Source: Prevotella sp. UBA6447
GTDB lineage: Bacteria; Bacteroidota; Bacteroidia; Bacteroidales; Bacteroidaceae
DNA: 45,596 bases
Assembly: GCA_002437115.1 (NCBI GenBank)
Contig: DJOD01000030.1
Coordinates: forward strand, 35,769-81,364
Reading direction: 5' to 3'
Position 1 is the stretch's first letter; the number at the start of each line of letters is the position of its first letter. Shown here piece by piece: positions 8,520-15,743 of this stretch. The position numbers and the translations under genes were made by a program. Under the pieces are notes generated by a model. The model worked only from the letters and a program-made list of their open reading frames with translations, was not told where the DNA came from and did not search any database.

Positions 8520-9953
8520 CTACAGCTTCTCTGCAATCTTGATGGCCTTCATGAGCGCGCCCAGCTTGTTGTTGCTCTCCTCCAGCTCATACTCGTCGTT
8601 GCTCTTGGCCACGACACCCGAACCCGCCTGAAACCACAGCTCGCCGTTGCGCGAGACGAAGGTGCGGATAACGATGGCCTGGTTGAGGTCTCCGTTCAGG
8701 CCGATGAAGCCGATGCACCCGCCGTAGGCTCCCCGGTTGTGGGGCTCCATCTCGGTGATGAGCTGCATGGCCCGCACCTTCGGCGCGCCCGACAGGGTGC
8801 CGGCGGGAAAGGTGTCGAAGAACGCCTTGATGGGGTCGGCGTCGTCGTTGAGCGTTCCGCTGACGCGGCTCACGAGATGGATGACGTGGCTGTAGAACTG
8901 CATGTCCTTGTAGAAGTCGACCTTCACGTCGTGGCAGTTGCGGCTGAGGTCGTTGCGTGCCAGGTCCACGAGCATCACGTGTTCGGCGTTCTCCTTGGGG
9001 TCGTTCCTGAGAAACTCGGCGTTGCGCCGGTCTTCCTCGGGGTTGCCTGTGCGCCGCGTGGTGCCCGCGATGGGGTCGATGTAGGAGCGTCGTCCCACGA
9101 TGCGGTTGTGGGTCTCGGGCGACGATCCGAAGATGCGGAAGCCACCGAAGTCGAAATAGAAGAGGTAGGGCGAAGGGTTGATGCTCCGCAGGGCGCGGTA
9201 GAGCTTGAAGTCGTCGCCCTCGTAGCGTTGCACGAAGCGCCGCGATATGACAATCTGGAACACGTCGCCACGCAGGCAGTGTTTCACGCAGCGCCTGATG
9301 TTGGCCTTGTGCTCCTCGTCGGTCAGCGTCGATGTGCGCTCGCCCACGGGGTGGAAGCTGTAGGGCTTCACGTTGTCGCGCGCCGCCGCCATCTCCAGCC
9401 GGTCGAGGCGCAGGTTGGCGTCTTCGCCCTCTGCAGCCAGCGTCACGAACACCATGGTGTTGTTGAAGTGGTCGAAGACGATGAGGTCGCGGTACATGAT
9501 GTAGTAGATGTCAGGTGCGTCGTTCTTCGCCATCGTGGTGTCCTTCACGTTGATGTTCTCGAAGTAGCGCACGGCGTTGAACGCCGTGTAGCCGTAGATG
9601 CCGCAGAAGGCGGCCTCGTCGCCCTCCACGCTGAAGCACTTGAGGAATCGGCCAAAGGCATTGGCGATGGCCACCTTGCACGCTTCGCCCTTGCCGGGGC
9701 CTGTGGGCGGCAGCGTCTCCTCGGTGCGCGTGCCGTCGGGGTAGGTGCAGGTCACGCGCCCGTGGGCCACGGCGATAGATGCCATGGGGTTGATGCCGAT
9801 GAACGAGCGCGCGTTGTCGTTGCCGTGGTAGTCGCTGCTCTCCATGAGCGCCGACTGCGGGTAGAGGTCGCGCAGGCGCAGGTAGATGCCGACGGGTGTG
9901 TAGAGGTCGGCCAGGATCTTGCGCGAGTGGGTTTTGTACTTGAATGTTTCCAT
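8520..9953 (-). CDS. trpE: Anthranilate synthase component I
   Basis: Large subunit converting chorismate and ammonia to anthranilate, the first committed step of tryptophan synthesis. The 477-residue protein has the N-terminal LMES motif (36-39; LLES in other TrpE), part of the feedback site for tryptophan, so end-product inhibition is likely retained. The chorismate-binding domain shows IDPIAGTTRRTG, HVMLVDLARNDL and FPAGTLSGAPKVRAM, all standard. It begins 14 bp after trpB and is followed by trpG. The tryptophan-sensitive site and the operon context favour TrpE over PabB. Confidence 0.96.
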   Translation of the reverse strand: METFKYKTHSRKILADLYTPVGIYLRLRDLYPQSALMESSDYHGNDNARSFIGINPMASIAVAHGRVTCTYPDGTRTEETLPPTGPGKGEACKVAIANAFGRFLKCFSVEGDEAAFCGIYGYTAFNAVRYFENINVKDTTMAKNDAPDIYYIMYRDLIVFDHFNNTMVFVTLAAEGEDANLRLDRLEMAAARDNVKPYSFHPVGERTSTLTDEEHKANIRRCVKHCLRGDVFQIVISRRFVQRYEGDDFKLYRALRSINPSPYLFYFDFGGFRIFGSSPETHNRIVGRRSYIDPIAGTTRRTGNPEEDRRNAEFLRNDPKENAEHVMLVDLARNDLSRNCHDVKVDFYKDMQFYSHVIHLVSRVSGTLNDDADPIKAFFDTFPAGTLSGAPKVRAMQLITEMEPHNRGAYGGCIGFIGLNGDLNQAIVIRTFVSRNGELWFQAGSGVVAKSNDEYELEESNNKLGALMKAIKIAEKL

Positions 9954-9967
9954 GTCTTGCTCTGATG

Positions 9968-11236
9968 TTAGAAGTTGCCGTAGGCGCCGGCCATTTGCTT
10001 GTTGTTGAGATAGGTCTCCACGTCCTTGTCGCCGCGCCCCGACACGGTGAGCACCACCACGTCGTCGGGCCTGAACCGCAGTTTCTTCAGTGCCGCCACG
10101 GCGTGTGCGCTCTCGATGGCGGGTATGATGCCCTCCATGCGCGTCAGCTCATAGCCGGCGTAGATGGCCTCGTCGTCGTTGACGGCCAGCACCTGCTCGC
10201 GCCCCAGCTTGGCGAGGTGCGCGTGCATGGGGCCGATGCCCGGGTAGTCGAGTCCGGCCGAGATGGTGAAGGCCTCCTCGATCTGCCCGTCGTCGGTCTG
10301 CATGACGAGGGTTCGCGCGCCGTGTATGATGCCCTCGGTGCCACAGTGTATGGTGGCCGCCGTGTGGTCGGTGTCGATGCCATGGCCGCCAGCTTCCGCC
10401 AGCACGATTTTCACGCGGTCGTCGTCCACATAATGGTAGATGGTTCCGGCGGCGTTGCTGCCCCCGCCCACGCAGGCGATGAGGTAGTCGGGGTAGTCGC
10501 GCCCCACCTTTTCTTGCAACTGCCACTTGAGCTCCTTGGAGATGACGCTCTGCATCTTGGCCACGATGTCGGGGTAGGGGTGTGGGCCCATAGTCGAACC
10601 GACGATGTAGAATGTGTCGTCGGGATGGCAACACCAGTCGCGTATGGCCTGCGAGCAGGCGTCGCTGAGTGTCATGTTGCCCGTGCGCACGGGGTTGACC
10701 TTGGCCCCGAGCATCTTCATGCGCTCCACGTTGGTGTGTTGGCGCTCCACGTCTGTGGCTCCCATGAATATCTCACACTCCATGTCCATCAACGCGCACA
10801 CGGTGGCCGTGGCCACGCCGTGCTGCCCGGCGCCCGTCTCGGCGATGATGCGCCGCTTGCCCATCTTCTTGGCCAGGAGTATCTGTCCGATGGTGTTGTT
10901 GATCTTGTGTGCGCCCGTGTGGTTGAGGTCTTCGCGCTTGAGGTATAGCTGGCAGCCATACTTCGCGCTCATGCGCTTGGCGTGGTAGAGGGGCGAGGGC
11001 CGCCCCACGTAGTCTTTGAGCAGGGCCGCATACTCGCGTTGGAACTCCTCGCTCTGCAGGATGGGCAGGTAAGCGTCCTGCAGGTCGTGCACGCACTTGT
11101 AGAGAATCTCGGGCACATAGGCTCCGCCAAACGGGCCGTAGAAGCCCTTCGCCGTGGGGTTGATGGTCTGCCTGCCGGCTTCGGCCTGCGGTTGGCCAGT
11201 TTGTGGTGTGGGTGTTATGTCTTTTGTGTTTGCCAT
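9968..11236 (-). CDS. trpB: Tryptophan synthase beta chain
   Basis: PLP enzyme joining indole and serine to form tryptophan. The 422-residue protein carries the PLP lysine K111 in NHTGAHKINN, the catalytic AETGAGQHG loop, and the phosphate-binding CVGGGSN glycine loop. It is of the TrpB1 type that pairs with TrpA. A ~28-residue polar N-terminal extension (Thr/Pro/Gln-rich) precedes the conserved GFYGPFGGAYVPE. It lies between trpA (82 bp upstream) and trpE (14 bp downstream). In the Bacteroides order I know, trpB is the first gene; here it is fifth. Confidence 0.97.
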   Translation of the reverse strand: MANTKDITPTPQTGQPQAEAGRQTINPTAKGFYGPFGGAYVPEILYKCVHDLQDAYLPILQSEEFQREYAALLKDYVGRPSPLYHAKRMSAKYGCQLYLKREDLNHTGAHKINNTIGQILLAKKMGKRRIIAETGAGQHGVATATVCALMDMECEIFMGATDVERQHTNVERMKMLGAKVNPVRTGNMTLSDACSQAIRDWCCHPDDTFYIVGSTMGPHPYPDIVAKMQSVISKELKWQLQEKVGRDYPDYLIACVGGGSNAAGTIYHYVDDDRVKIVLAEAGGHGIDTDHTAATIHCGTEGIIHGARTLVMQTDDGQIEEAFTISAGLDYPGIGPMHAHLAKLGREQVLAVNDDEAIYAGYELTRMEGIIPAIESAHAVAALKKLRFRPDDVVVLTVSGRGDKDVETYLNNKQMAGAYGNF

Positions 11237-11318
11237 GTCTTGTCTTGTTTTGTCGTTTTGTGTTGGGTGGTCTTGGCCTTCGCGCGTGGCCGTCGGGACT
11301 TCGCGCTGGCCTGGCGGC

Positions 11319-12125
11319 TCATCGTGCGAGCGCGTCGTAGAGCTTGTCGATGGCCTTGTCGGGGTCGCGCGTCTCGTTGAGGAGCGTCACAAACTTGCTG
11401 CCGATGATGGCGCCGGCGGCGTTGGCCTGCGCGCTCTGCAGCGTCTGCTTGTTGGAGATGCCGAAGCCTATCATGCGCGGGTTGTGCAGGTTCATGGCGT
11501 TGATTCGCTCGAAGTAGGCTACCTTCTTGCGGTCGAAGTCGCTCTGCGCGCCGGTGACGCTGGCCGACGACACCATGTAGATGAAGCCGTCGGTGTTGTT
11601 GTCGATGAAGCGCACGCGCTCCTCTGATGTCTCAGGCGTGATCATCATGATGACGCGCACGTCGTATCGGTCGGCGACGGGCTTCACGACGCTCATGTAG
11701 TCGTCGAAGGGCAGGTCTGGGATGATGCATCCGCTGACCCCGCTCTCCACGCAACTCTTGAAGAACGGCTCGATGCCGTAGTGCATGATGACGTTGAGGT
11801 AGCCCATGAGCACCAGTGGGATGGTGACCTGCGGCTTGATGTCTTTCAGTTGCTGGAAGAGCAGCTTGAGTGTCATGCCGTTGCGCAGGGCCACGGTTCC
11901 GGCTCCCTGCACCACGGGGCCGTCGGCCAGCGGGTCGCTGAAGGGTATGCCGACCTCTACCATGGCGATGCCGCGCCGTTGCAGGGTGAGGATGGTGTCG
12001 GCGGTCATGTCGAGTTCGGGGCATCCCGCGCAGAAGTATAGTGACAGCAGTTTGCCGGGGAGCGAGGGTGTGGCCGCGCCACGCTCGCCGAGGGGCGAAG
12101 CGAAGAGTTGGTTGATCTTGTTCAT
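11319..12125 (-). CDS. trpA: Tryptophan synthase alpha chain
   Basis: Cleaves indole-3-glycerol phosphate to indole and glyceraldehyde-3-phosphate and channels indole to TrpB. The 268-residue TIM barrel has catalytic E57 in MVEVGIPFSDP and D68 in LADGPVVQ. The segment of about 14 residues between INQLFA and the first barrel strand (SPLGERGAATPSLPGK) is longer than I expect for a TrpA N-terminus and is low in hydrophobic residues, so it may be a species-specific insertion. It follows trpF by 48 bp and precedes trpB by 82 bp. Confidence 0.96.
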   Translation of the reverse strand: MNKINQLFASPLGERGAATPSLPGKLLSLYFCAGCPELDMTADTILTLQRRGIAMVEVGIPFSDPLADGPVVQGAGTVALRNGMTLKLLFQQLKDIKPQVTIPLVLMGYLNVIMHYGIEPFFKSCVESGVSGCIIPDLPFDDYMSVVKPVADRYDVRVIMMITPETSEERVRFIDNNTDGFIYMVSSASVTGAQSDFDRKKVAYFERINAMNLHNPRMIGFGISNKQTLQSAQANAAGAIIGSKFVTLLNETRDPDKAIDKLYDALAR

Positions 12126-12173
12126 GATGGTTGTGTTGTGAGGTTGTTGTCGTGTGTTGTTGTCGCGAGCCTG

Positions 12174-12917
12174 TCAGGCTCTCACCTGGCTGATGAAGGT
12201 CCTCAGGCTGTCGGGGTCTTTGCGCCCCGGCTCCGTCTCGAACTGGCTGTTGAGGTCTATGCCGGCCAGCATGGGGTGGCTGAAACGCCTCACGCGGTCG
12301 GCGTCGTCGGGACCGATGCCTCCGCTGAGGAGGAAGGGCGTGTGGCCGTCGTAGGCCGCAAGCAGGTCCCAGTCGAACTGCCGTCCGCTCCCGCCCACCG
12401 TGGGGCAGCGCGTGTCGAAGAGGAAAAGGTCGGCGTGGCCCTCATAGGGCTTGTAGCGCGCCACGTCGTCGGGGGTGGCCACGCTGAGTGCCTTAATGAC
12501 CTTGATGTCGGGGGCTATGTCGGGAATGAGCGTGCGCTTGAGGTTGTCGATCATTACGGGACTCTCCTCACCGTGTAGCTGTACGTAGTCGAGACGGTAG
12601 TTGTAGATGGCTGTGATGATGGTCTGTGGCATCTCGTCTACGAACACGCCCACGCGTTTCAGCCGTCTGCTTGCCGCAGGCGCGTCGTCGGTGCCTTGGC
12701 TGGCTTGGCGGAGCCGCTCGGGGCTGTAGTCGGGTATGAGGCCGGCCTTTGAGGAAATCATCTTCACGCAGCGTTTGCTGCCTTTCCAGAAGATGAAGCC
12801 CATGAGGTCGATGTCGAGCTTGGCCACCTCGTCGATGTTGTCGGTGTCGCGCATGCCGCACACCTTGATGAGCAGCCGGCGTTTGTTTTGCTTGTCGTCC
12901 GAATAGTTGGGGTTCAT
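12174..12917 (-). CDS. trpF: Phosphoribosylanthranilate isomerase
   Basis: Amadori rearrangement of N-(5-phosphoribosyl)anthranilate to CdRP. The catalytic cysteine is C20 in KVCGMRD, and the general-acid aspartate is in LFDTRCPTVGGSG; the phosphate-binding end has LLSGGI. At 247 residues it is longer than usual (about 200-220), because of an N-terminal tail and an insertion near residues 60-85 (PERLRQASQGTDDAPAASRR) of hydrophilic sequence. It sits between trpC (39 bp) and trpA (48 bp). It is separate from trpC, as is usual in Bacteroidetes. Confidence 0.95.
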   Translation of the reverse strand: MNPNYSDDKQNKRRLLIKVCGMRDTDNIDEVAKLDIDLMGFIFWKGSKRCVKMISSKAGLIPDYSPERLRQASQGTDDAPAASRRLKRVGVFVDEMPQTIITAIYNYRLDYVQLHGEESPVMIDNLKRTLIPDIAPDIKVIKALSVATPDDVARYKPYEGHADLFLFDTRCPTVGGSGRQFDWDLLAAYDGHTPFLLSGGIGPDDADRVRRFSHPMLAGIDLNSQFETEPGRKDPDSLRTFISQVRA

Positions 12918-12956
12918 GGTTGGTCGCAGGATGGTTGGGTTTGTGGGTGTTTGCTT

Positions 12957-13775
12957 TTACTGCAGTTGGCCGATGAAGCGGCGCAGTTCCTCACCGGGGT
13001 CGTCGGCCCGCATGAAGTGCTCGCCCATGAGGAAACCGTTGAAGCCCGCCTGGCGGAGCTGAGTGACGGTGGCGGGGTCGCCCAGGCCGCTCTCGCTGAC
13101 CTTGCAGGTGCCTTTTGGAAGCCGCTCGGCCAGGCGGAAGCTGTTGGCCACGTCGGTGATGAAGGAACCGAGGTTTCGGTTGTTGATGCCATACATGTCG
13201 GGTTCCAGGTCGGCGTATTCGAGGTCAGTGTCGCTGTGCATCTCGAGCAATGCCTCCAGGCCAAGCTCATGGGCGGTGCTGAGCAGTGCGCGGCAGTCGG
13301 CTTTGCTCAGGTCGGCGGCGATGAGCAGCACGGCTGAGGCTCCTGAGAGGCGCGCCTGCAGCAATTGGTACTCGGATATGACGAAGTTCTTGTAGAGGAT
13401 GGGAATGGTAACCCCCGAGAGGCGCGCCTCGCTCACAAACTCGTCGTATCCGCCAAAGAACGCCGTGTCGGTGAGGATGCTCAGGGCCGTGGCGCCAGCC
13501 TGCTGGTAGGCCAGGGGGATGACCCCCGCGCGTCCCTCGCGCTTGATCCATCCTTTCGAGGGCGACTTGCGCTTGAACTCGGCGATGATGCCCGTCGCTG
13601 AGCCCATGAGAGCCTGGCTCATGGAGGCAGGCGGCTCAGTCTCGTTTTTCATCTTGTCTTCGACAAGGGCCATGAGGCGGCGCGGCGGAATGTATTGCAT
13701 CCACTCCTCGAGCTCCTTGCGCTTGTGGGCCACGATGTCGGCCAGGATGTCTGTCTTCGCGGTGTTGTTGTCCAT
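12957..13775 (-). CDS. trpC: Indole-3-glycerol phosphate synthase
   Basis: Ring closure of CdRP to indole-3-glycerol phosphate. The 272-residue TIM barrel has the hallmark IIAEFKRKSPSKGWI at residues 63-77 (catalytic Glu and Lys), followed by ALSILTD, a VLLIAADL strand, and KVSESGLGD near the C-terminus. Length is typical. It starts 18 bp after trpD and precedes trpF by 39 bp, so the operon is tightly packed here. Confidence 0.96.
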   Translation of the reverse strand: MDNNTAKTDILADIVAHKRKELEEWMQYIPPRRLMALVEDKMKNETEPPASMSQALMGSATGIIAEFKRKSPSKGWIKREGRAGVIPLAYQQAGATALSILTDTAFFGGYDEFVSEARLSGVTIPILYKNFVISEYQLLQARLSGASAVLLIAADLSKADCRALLSTAHELGLEALLEMHSDTDLEYADLEPDMYGINNRNLGSFITDVANSFRLAERLPKGTCKVSESGLGDPATVTQLRQAGFNGFLMGEHFMRADDPGEELRRFIGQLQ

Positions 13776-13793
13776 GGTGATGGTGGTTGAGGG

Positions 13794-14798
13794 TTAACTG
13801 TTGATTTCCACAAAGTGTCGGAAGGTTGCCAGGGCCTTGCCCGAGTCGAGGCTCTCGCGGGCGATGGCCACGCACTCGTCGATGGGCTTTTGACCTTTCT
13901 CAACCACCTGAATGGCGAAGGCTGCGTTGGCCACGACGACGTTTTTCTGCGCGGGGAGTGCCGTGCCTTGCAGCACGTTGTCGAAGATTTGCGCGGCCTC
14001 CTCCTCGGTGGCCCCGCCCACGAGCTCCTCGGGCCGGGCGTCGCTGAAGCCGAGGTCGGCGGGCTTGAACACGCGCTCATAGTGGTTGGTGGTTACCTTG
14101 AAGTCGCCCGTGAGCGAAATCTCGTCGTAGCCGTCGATGCTGTTCACGATGCCGTAGTCGATGCCCAGGCGCTGGTAGACCTGCTGGTAGAGGCGCATCT
14201 GGTCGAGATTGGCCACGCCGAGCAGTTGGCACTGCGGCTTAGAGGGATTGATGATGGGGCCGAGCAGGTTGAAGAACGTGGGGAAGGGCAGGGCCTTGCG
14301 GATGGCCCCCACAAACTTCATGGCCTTGGCGAAAAGTTGGGCATGGAGGTACACGATGCCACACTCGTCGAGCGAGCGGTTGAGCTTGTCGGGGTCGGCG
14401 GTGAACACCACGCCATGGTTCTTGATGACGTTCGACGCGCCGCTCACCGACGTGGCCGAGAAGTTGCCGTGTTTGGCCACCTTGTAGCCTGCGCCAGCGA
14501 CAACGAAGCAGGCTGTGGTCGATATGTTGAACGTGTTCTTGCGGTCGCCGCCTGTGCCCACCACGTCGATGTAGCGGTCGCAGTGGAGAGGGACGGGCAC
14601 GCCCGTGGCGAGGATGCCGTCGCGGAAGCCCAGCAACTCGTCTACCGTGATGCCGCGCATCTGGATGGCCGTCAGTAGGGCGGCTATCTCCGCGTCGTTG
14701 AGTTCACCTTGTGTGATGGCTACGAGCAGGCCCTTGGTCTCCTCGCGCTGCAGCTCTTCGTGGTTGAGCAAACGGTTGAGAATTTGTGTTACGTCCAT
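13794..14798 (-). CDS. trpD: Anthranilate phosphoribosyltransferase
   Basis: Transfers the phosphoribosyl group of PRPP to anthranilate. The 334-residue protein has the PRPP-binding GTGGD loop at 81-85 and the downstream VAKHGNFSATSVSG stretch, both standard for TrpD. It is the first structural gene of the operon, about 100 nt after the attenuator hairpin and 175 nt after the leader peptide stop. It is not fused to trpG, in contrast to enterobacteria. Regulation by the upstream leader is inferred from sequence. Confidence 0.97.
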   Translation of the reverse strand: MDVTQILNRLLNHEELQREETKGLLVAITQGELNDAEIAALLTAIQMRGITVDELLGFRDGILATGVPVPLHCDRYIDVVGTGGDRKNTFNISTTACFVVAGAGYKVAKHGNFSATSVSGASNVIKNHGVVFTADPDKLNRSLDECGIVYLHAQLFAKAMKFVGAIRKALPFPTFFNLLGPIINPSKPQCQLLGVANLDQMRLYQQVYQRLGIDYGIVNSIDGYDEISLTGDFKVTTNHYERVFKPADLGFSDARPEELVGGATEEEAAQIFDNVLQGTALPAQKNVVVANAAFAIQVVEKGQKPIDECVAIARESLDSGKALATFRHFVEINS

Positions 14799-14899
14799 GT
14801 TTGTTTATATATTTAATTGTTTATATATTCATTTATAGCGTTTTCGCATCCTCGTAGTGTCAGTATATTTAATAAGGTGTATCATTTGTCTTCCGTATG

Positions 14900-14932
14900 A
14901 AAAAAGGCCTGTCGTAAGAACGGCAGGCCTTT
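14900..14932 (-). terminator. trp attenuator terminator hairpin
   Basis: Read on the minus strand, AAAGGCCTGCCGT pairs with ACGACAGGCCTTT (12 of 13 positions) around a TCTT loop and is followed by six T, a strong intrinsic terminator. It lies between the Trp-rich leader frame and trpD. Its loop plus 3' arm, CTTACGAC (14911-14918), can pair instead with GTCGTGAG (14973-14980), giving a mutually exclusive antiterminator. Confidence 0.85.
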
Positions 14933-14973
14933 CGGTTTTTATCTCCTTGGAGTTATCCACACGGCTGAGCGAC

Positions 14974-15033
14974 TCACGACTGTTGAAATCTTGAGCTTTG
15001 CCACCACCAATATGCAGACACTTGATTCTTCAT
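14974..15033 (-). CDS. trpL: trp operon leader peptide (three tandem Trp codons)
   Basis: A 20-codon open frame (19 residues plus TGA) reading MKNQVSAYWWWQSSRFQQS, with three consecutive UGG codons at 15001-15009. It starts about 17 nt after the predicted transcription start of the trp promoter and ends 41 nt before the terminator hairpin. Three Trp in 19 residues, placed directly before a trp operon, is very hard to explain except as an attenuation sensor. If ribosomes stall at the UGG run, the segment GTCGTGAG overlapping the stop codon stays free to pair with the terminator's loop and 3' arm, letting transcription continue; if they reach the stop, that segment is covered and the terminator forms. 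No Shine-Dalgarno is seen, as usual in this phylum. Function is inferred. Confidence 0.85.
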   Translation of the reverse strand: MKNQVSAYWWWQSSRFQQS

Positions 15034-15056
15034 TGTTTTGCTAATGATTACGGCCG

Positions 15057-15087
15057 CAAAGATACACAAAAACTAACAAACTGCAAA
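15057..15087 (-). promoter_or_regulatory. trp operon promoter
   Basis: On the minus strand, TTTG (15084-15087) and TATCTTTG (15057-15064) are separated by 19 nt, a full match to the Bacteroides -33/-7 consensus. The leader peptide ATG follows 23 nt downstream of the -7 box. Confidence 0.8.
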
Positions 15088-15120
15088 CTTTTTGGCGAAA
15101 AAAGTGACTTGACATTGTTT

Positions 15121-15680
15121 TTTAACTTTCCGAGTTAGACAAAACGGGCTGCGCCTGGCTTTGCCGCTTGCCTACGGTGGTGGTTGGCGAAAGTCCAATG
15201 GGAAAGAAAAAAAGCGACAAGCGACCCTCAAAAAAAAGCCGCCATTTCCTTTCACGCCTTCTGCGGGAGTGTATGCGTGAATTTTCGGGCAGTTCTTCGT
15301 AATATGCACATATTGAGTGGGTTATGTGCTTTTTGGTGAGCCTTTTTGGAATGTTCCCTTTTTGTCGCACCCTTGAAGTTCAACGATTAGATACCTATCG
15401 TCTGTCGATTCGATAGCTATTGTCGCTCGTCATGACCTTTGTGGCTTGGAGAGGAAGCCCCTATCACCGGTCAATTCGATAGCTATCGTGGCGTGCGCCG
15501 CCCACCGCGCCGCCTTGGCCCAGCTCCGGGCGCGCCAAGGCGAGCGCGAAGCGACCCGTTTCCGCGCTATTTGGCAGGGATGGGAGGAGCCTGTTCTTTC
15601 AGAATGTTTTTTACATGCCTATGCGTTTCCGTCTGCGAAAGCCCGTTTGGCGAGCTGTTTTTTTCATTTTGTGGGGTCTT
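15121..15680. other. Intergenic region between the trp promoter and argS
   Basis: About 560 bases with no gene I can support. An 82-codon minus frame (15122-15370), rich in Arg/Lys, has no recognisable domain and its end abuts the trp promoter. The middle holds 22-bp-spaced repeats (15384-15489). The stretch 15490-15560 is very GC-rich. The region may be a decayed gene or a dispersed non-coding element; base composition changes abruptly along it. Confidence 0.4.
15384..15489. repeat. 22-bp-spaced repeats with core GATAgCTATCG
   Basis: Three similar 18-bp units start at 15384, 15406 and 15472, i.e. 22 and 66 (3 x 22) bases apart. ATTCGATAGCTAT is identical in the second and third. A weak partial copy is in phase at 15450. 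The third contains the perfect palindrome CGATAGCTATCG (15477-15488). Confidence 0.55.
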
Positions 15681-15706
15681 TTACCCAAAATCGGCTAGTT
15701 TTTTCG

Positions 15707-15714
15707 TATCTTTG
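15707..15714 (+). promoter_or_regulatory. -7 box for argS
   Basis: TATCTTTG matches TAnnTTTG exactly and lies 29 nt before the argS start. The -33 region has only a T-rich run (TTTT at 15679-15682). Confidence 0.7.
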
Positions 15715-15743
15715 CACCAAGGAAAAGAAAAAAACTGTATCAG

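Noticed and set aside
8429..8536. Longer trpG start overlapping trpE
   Set aside because: It adds 36 Lys/His/Arg-rich residues not typical of TrpG; the 199-residue form matches the family.
14799..15056. T-box or TRAP-type control of the trp operon
   Set aside because: No T-box sequence and no (G/U)AG triplet series was seen; the Trp-codon leader and alternative pairing explain the region better.
15384..15489. CRISPR-like array
   Set aside because: Units are ~18 bp with 4-bp gaps, only three clear copies, no spacers of typical length and no cas genes.
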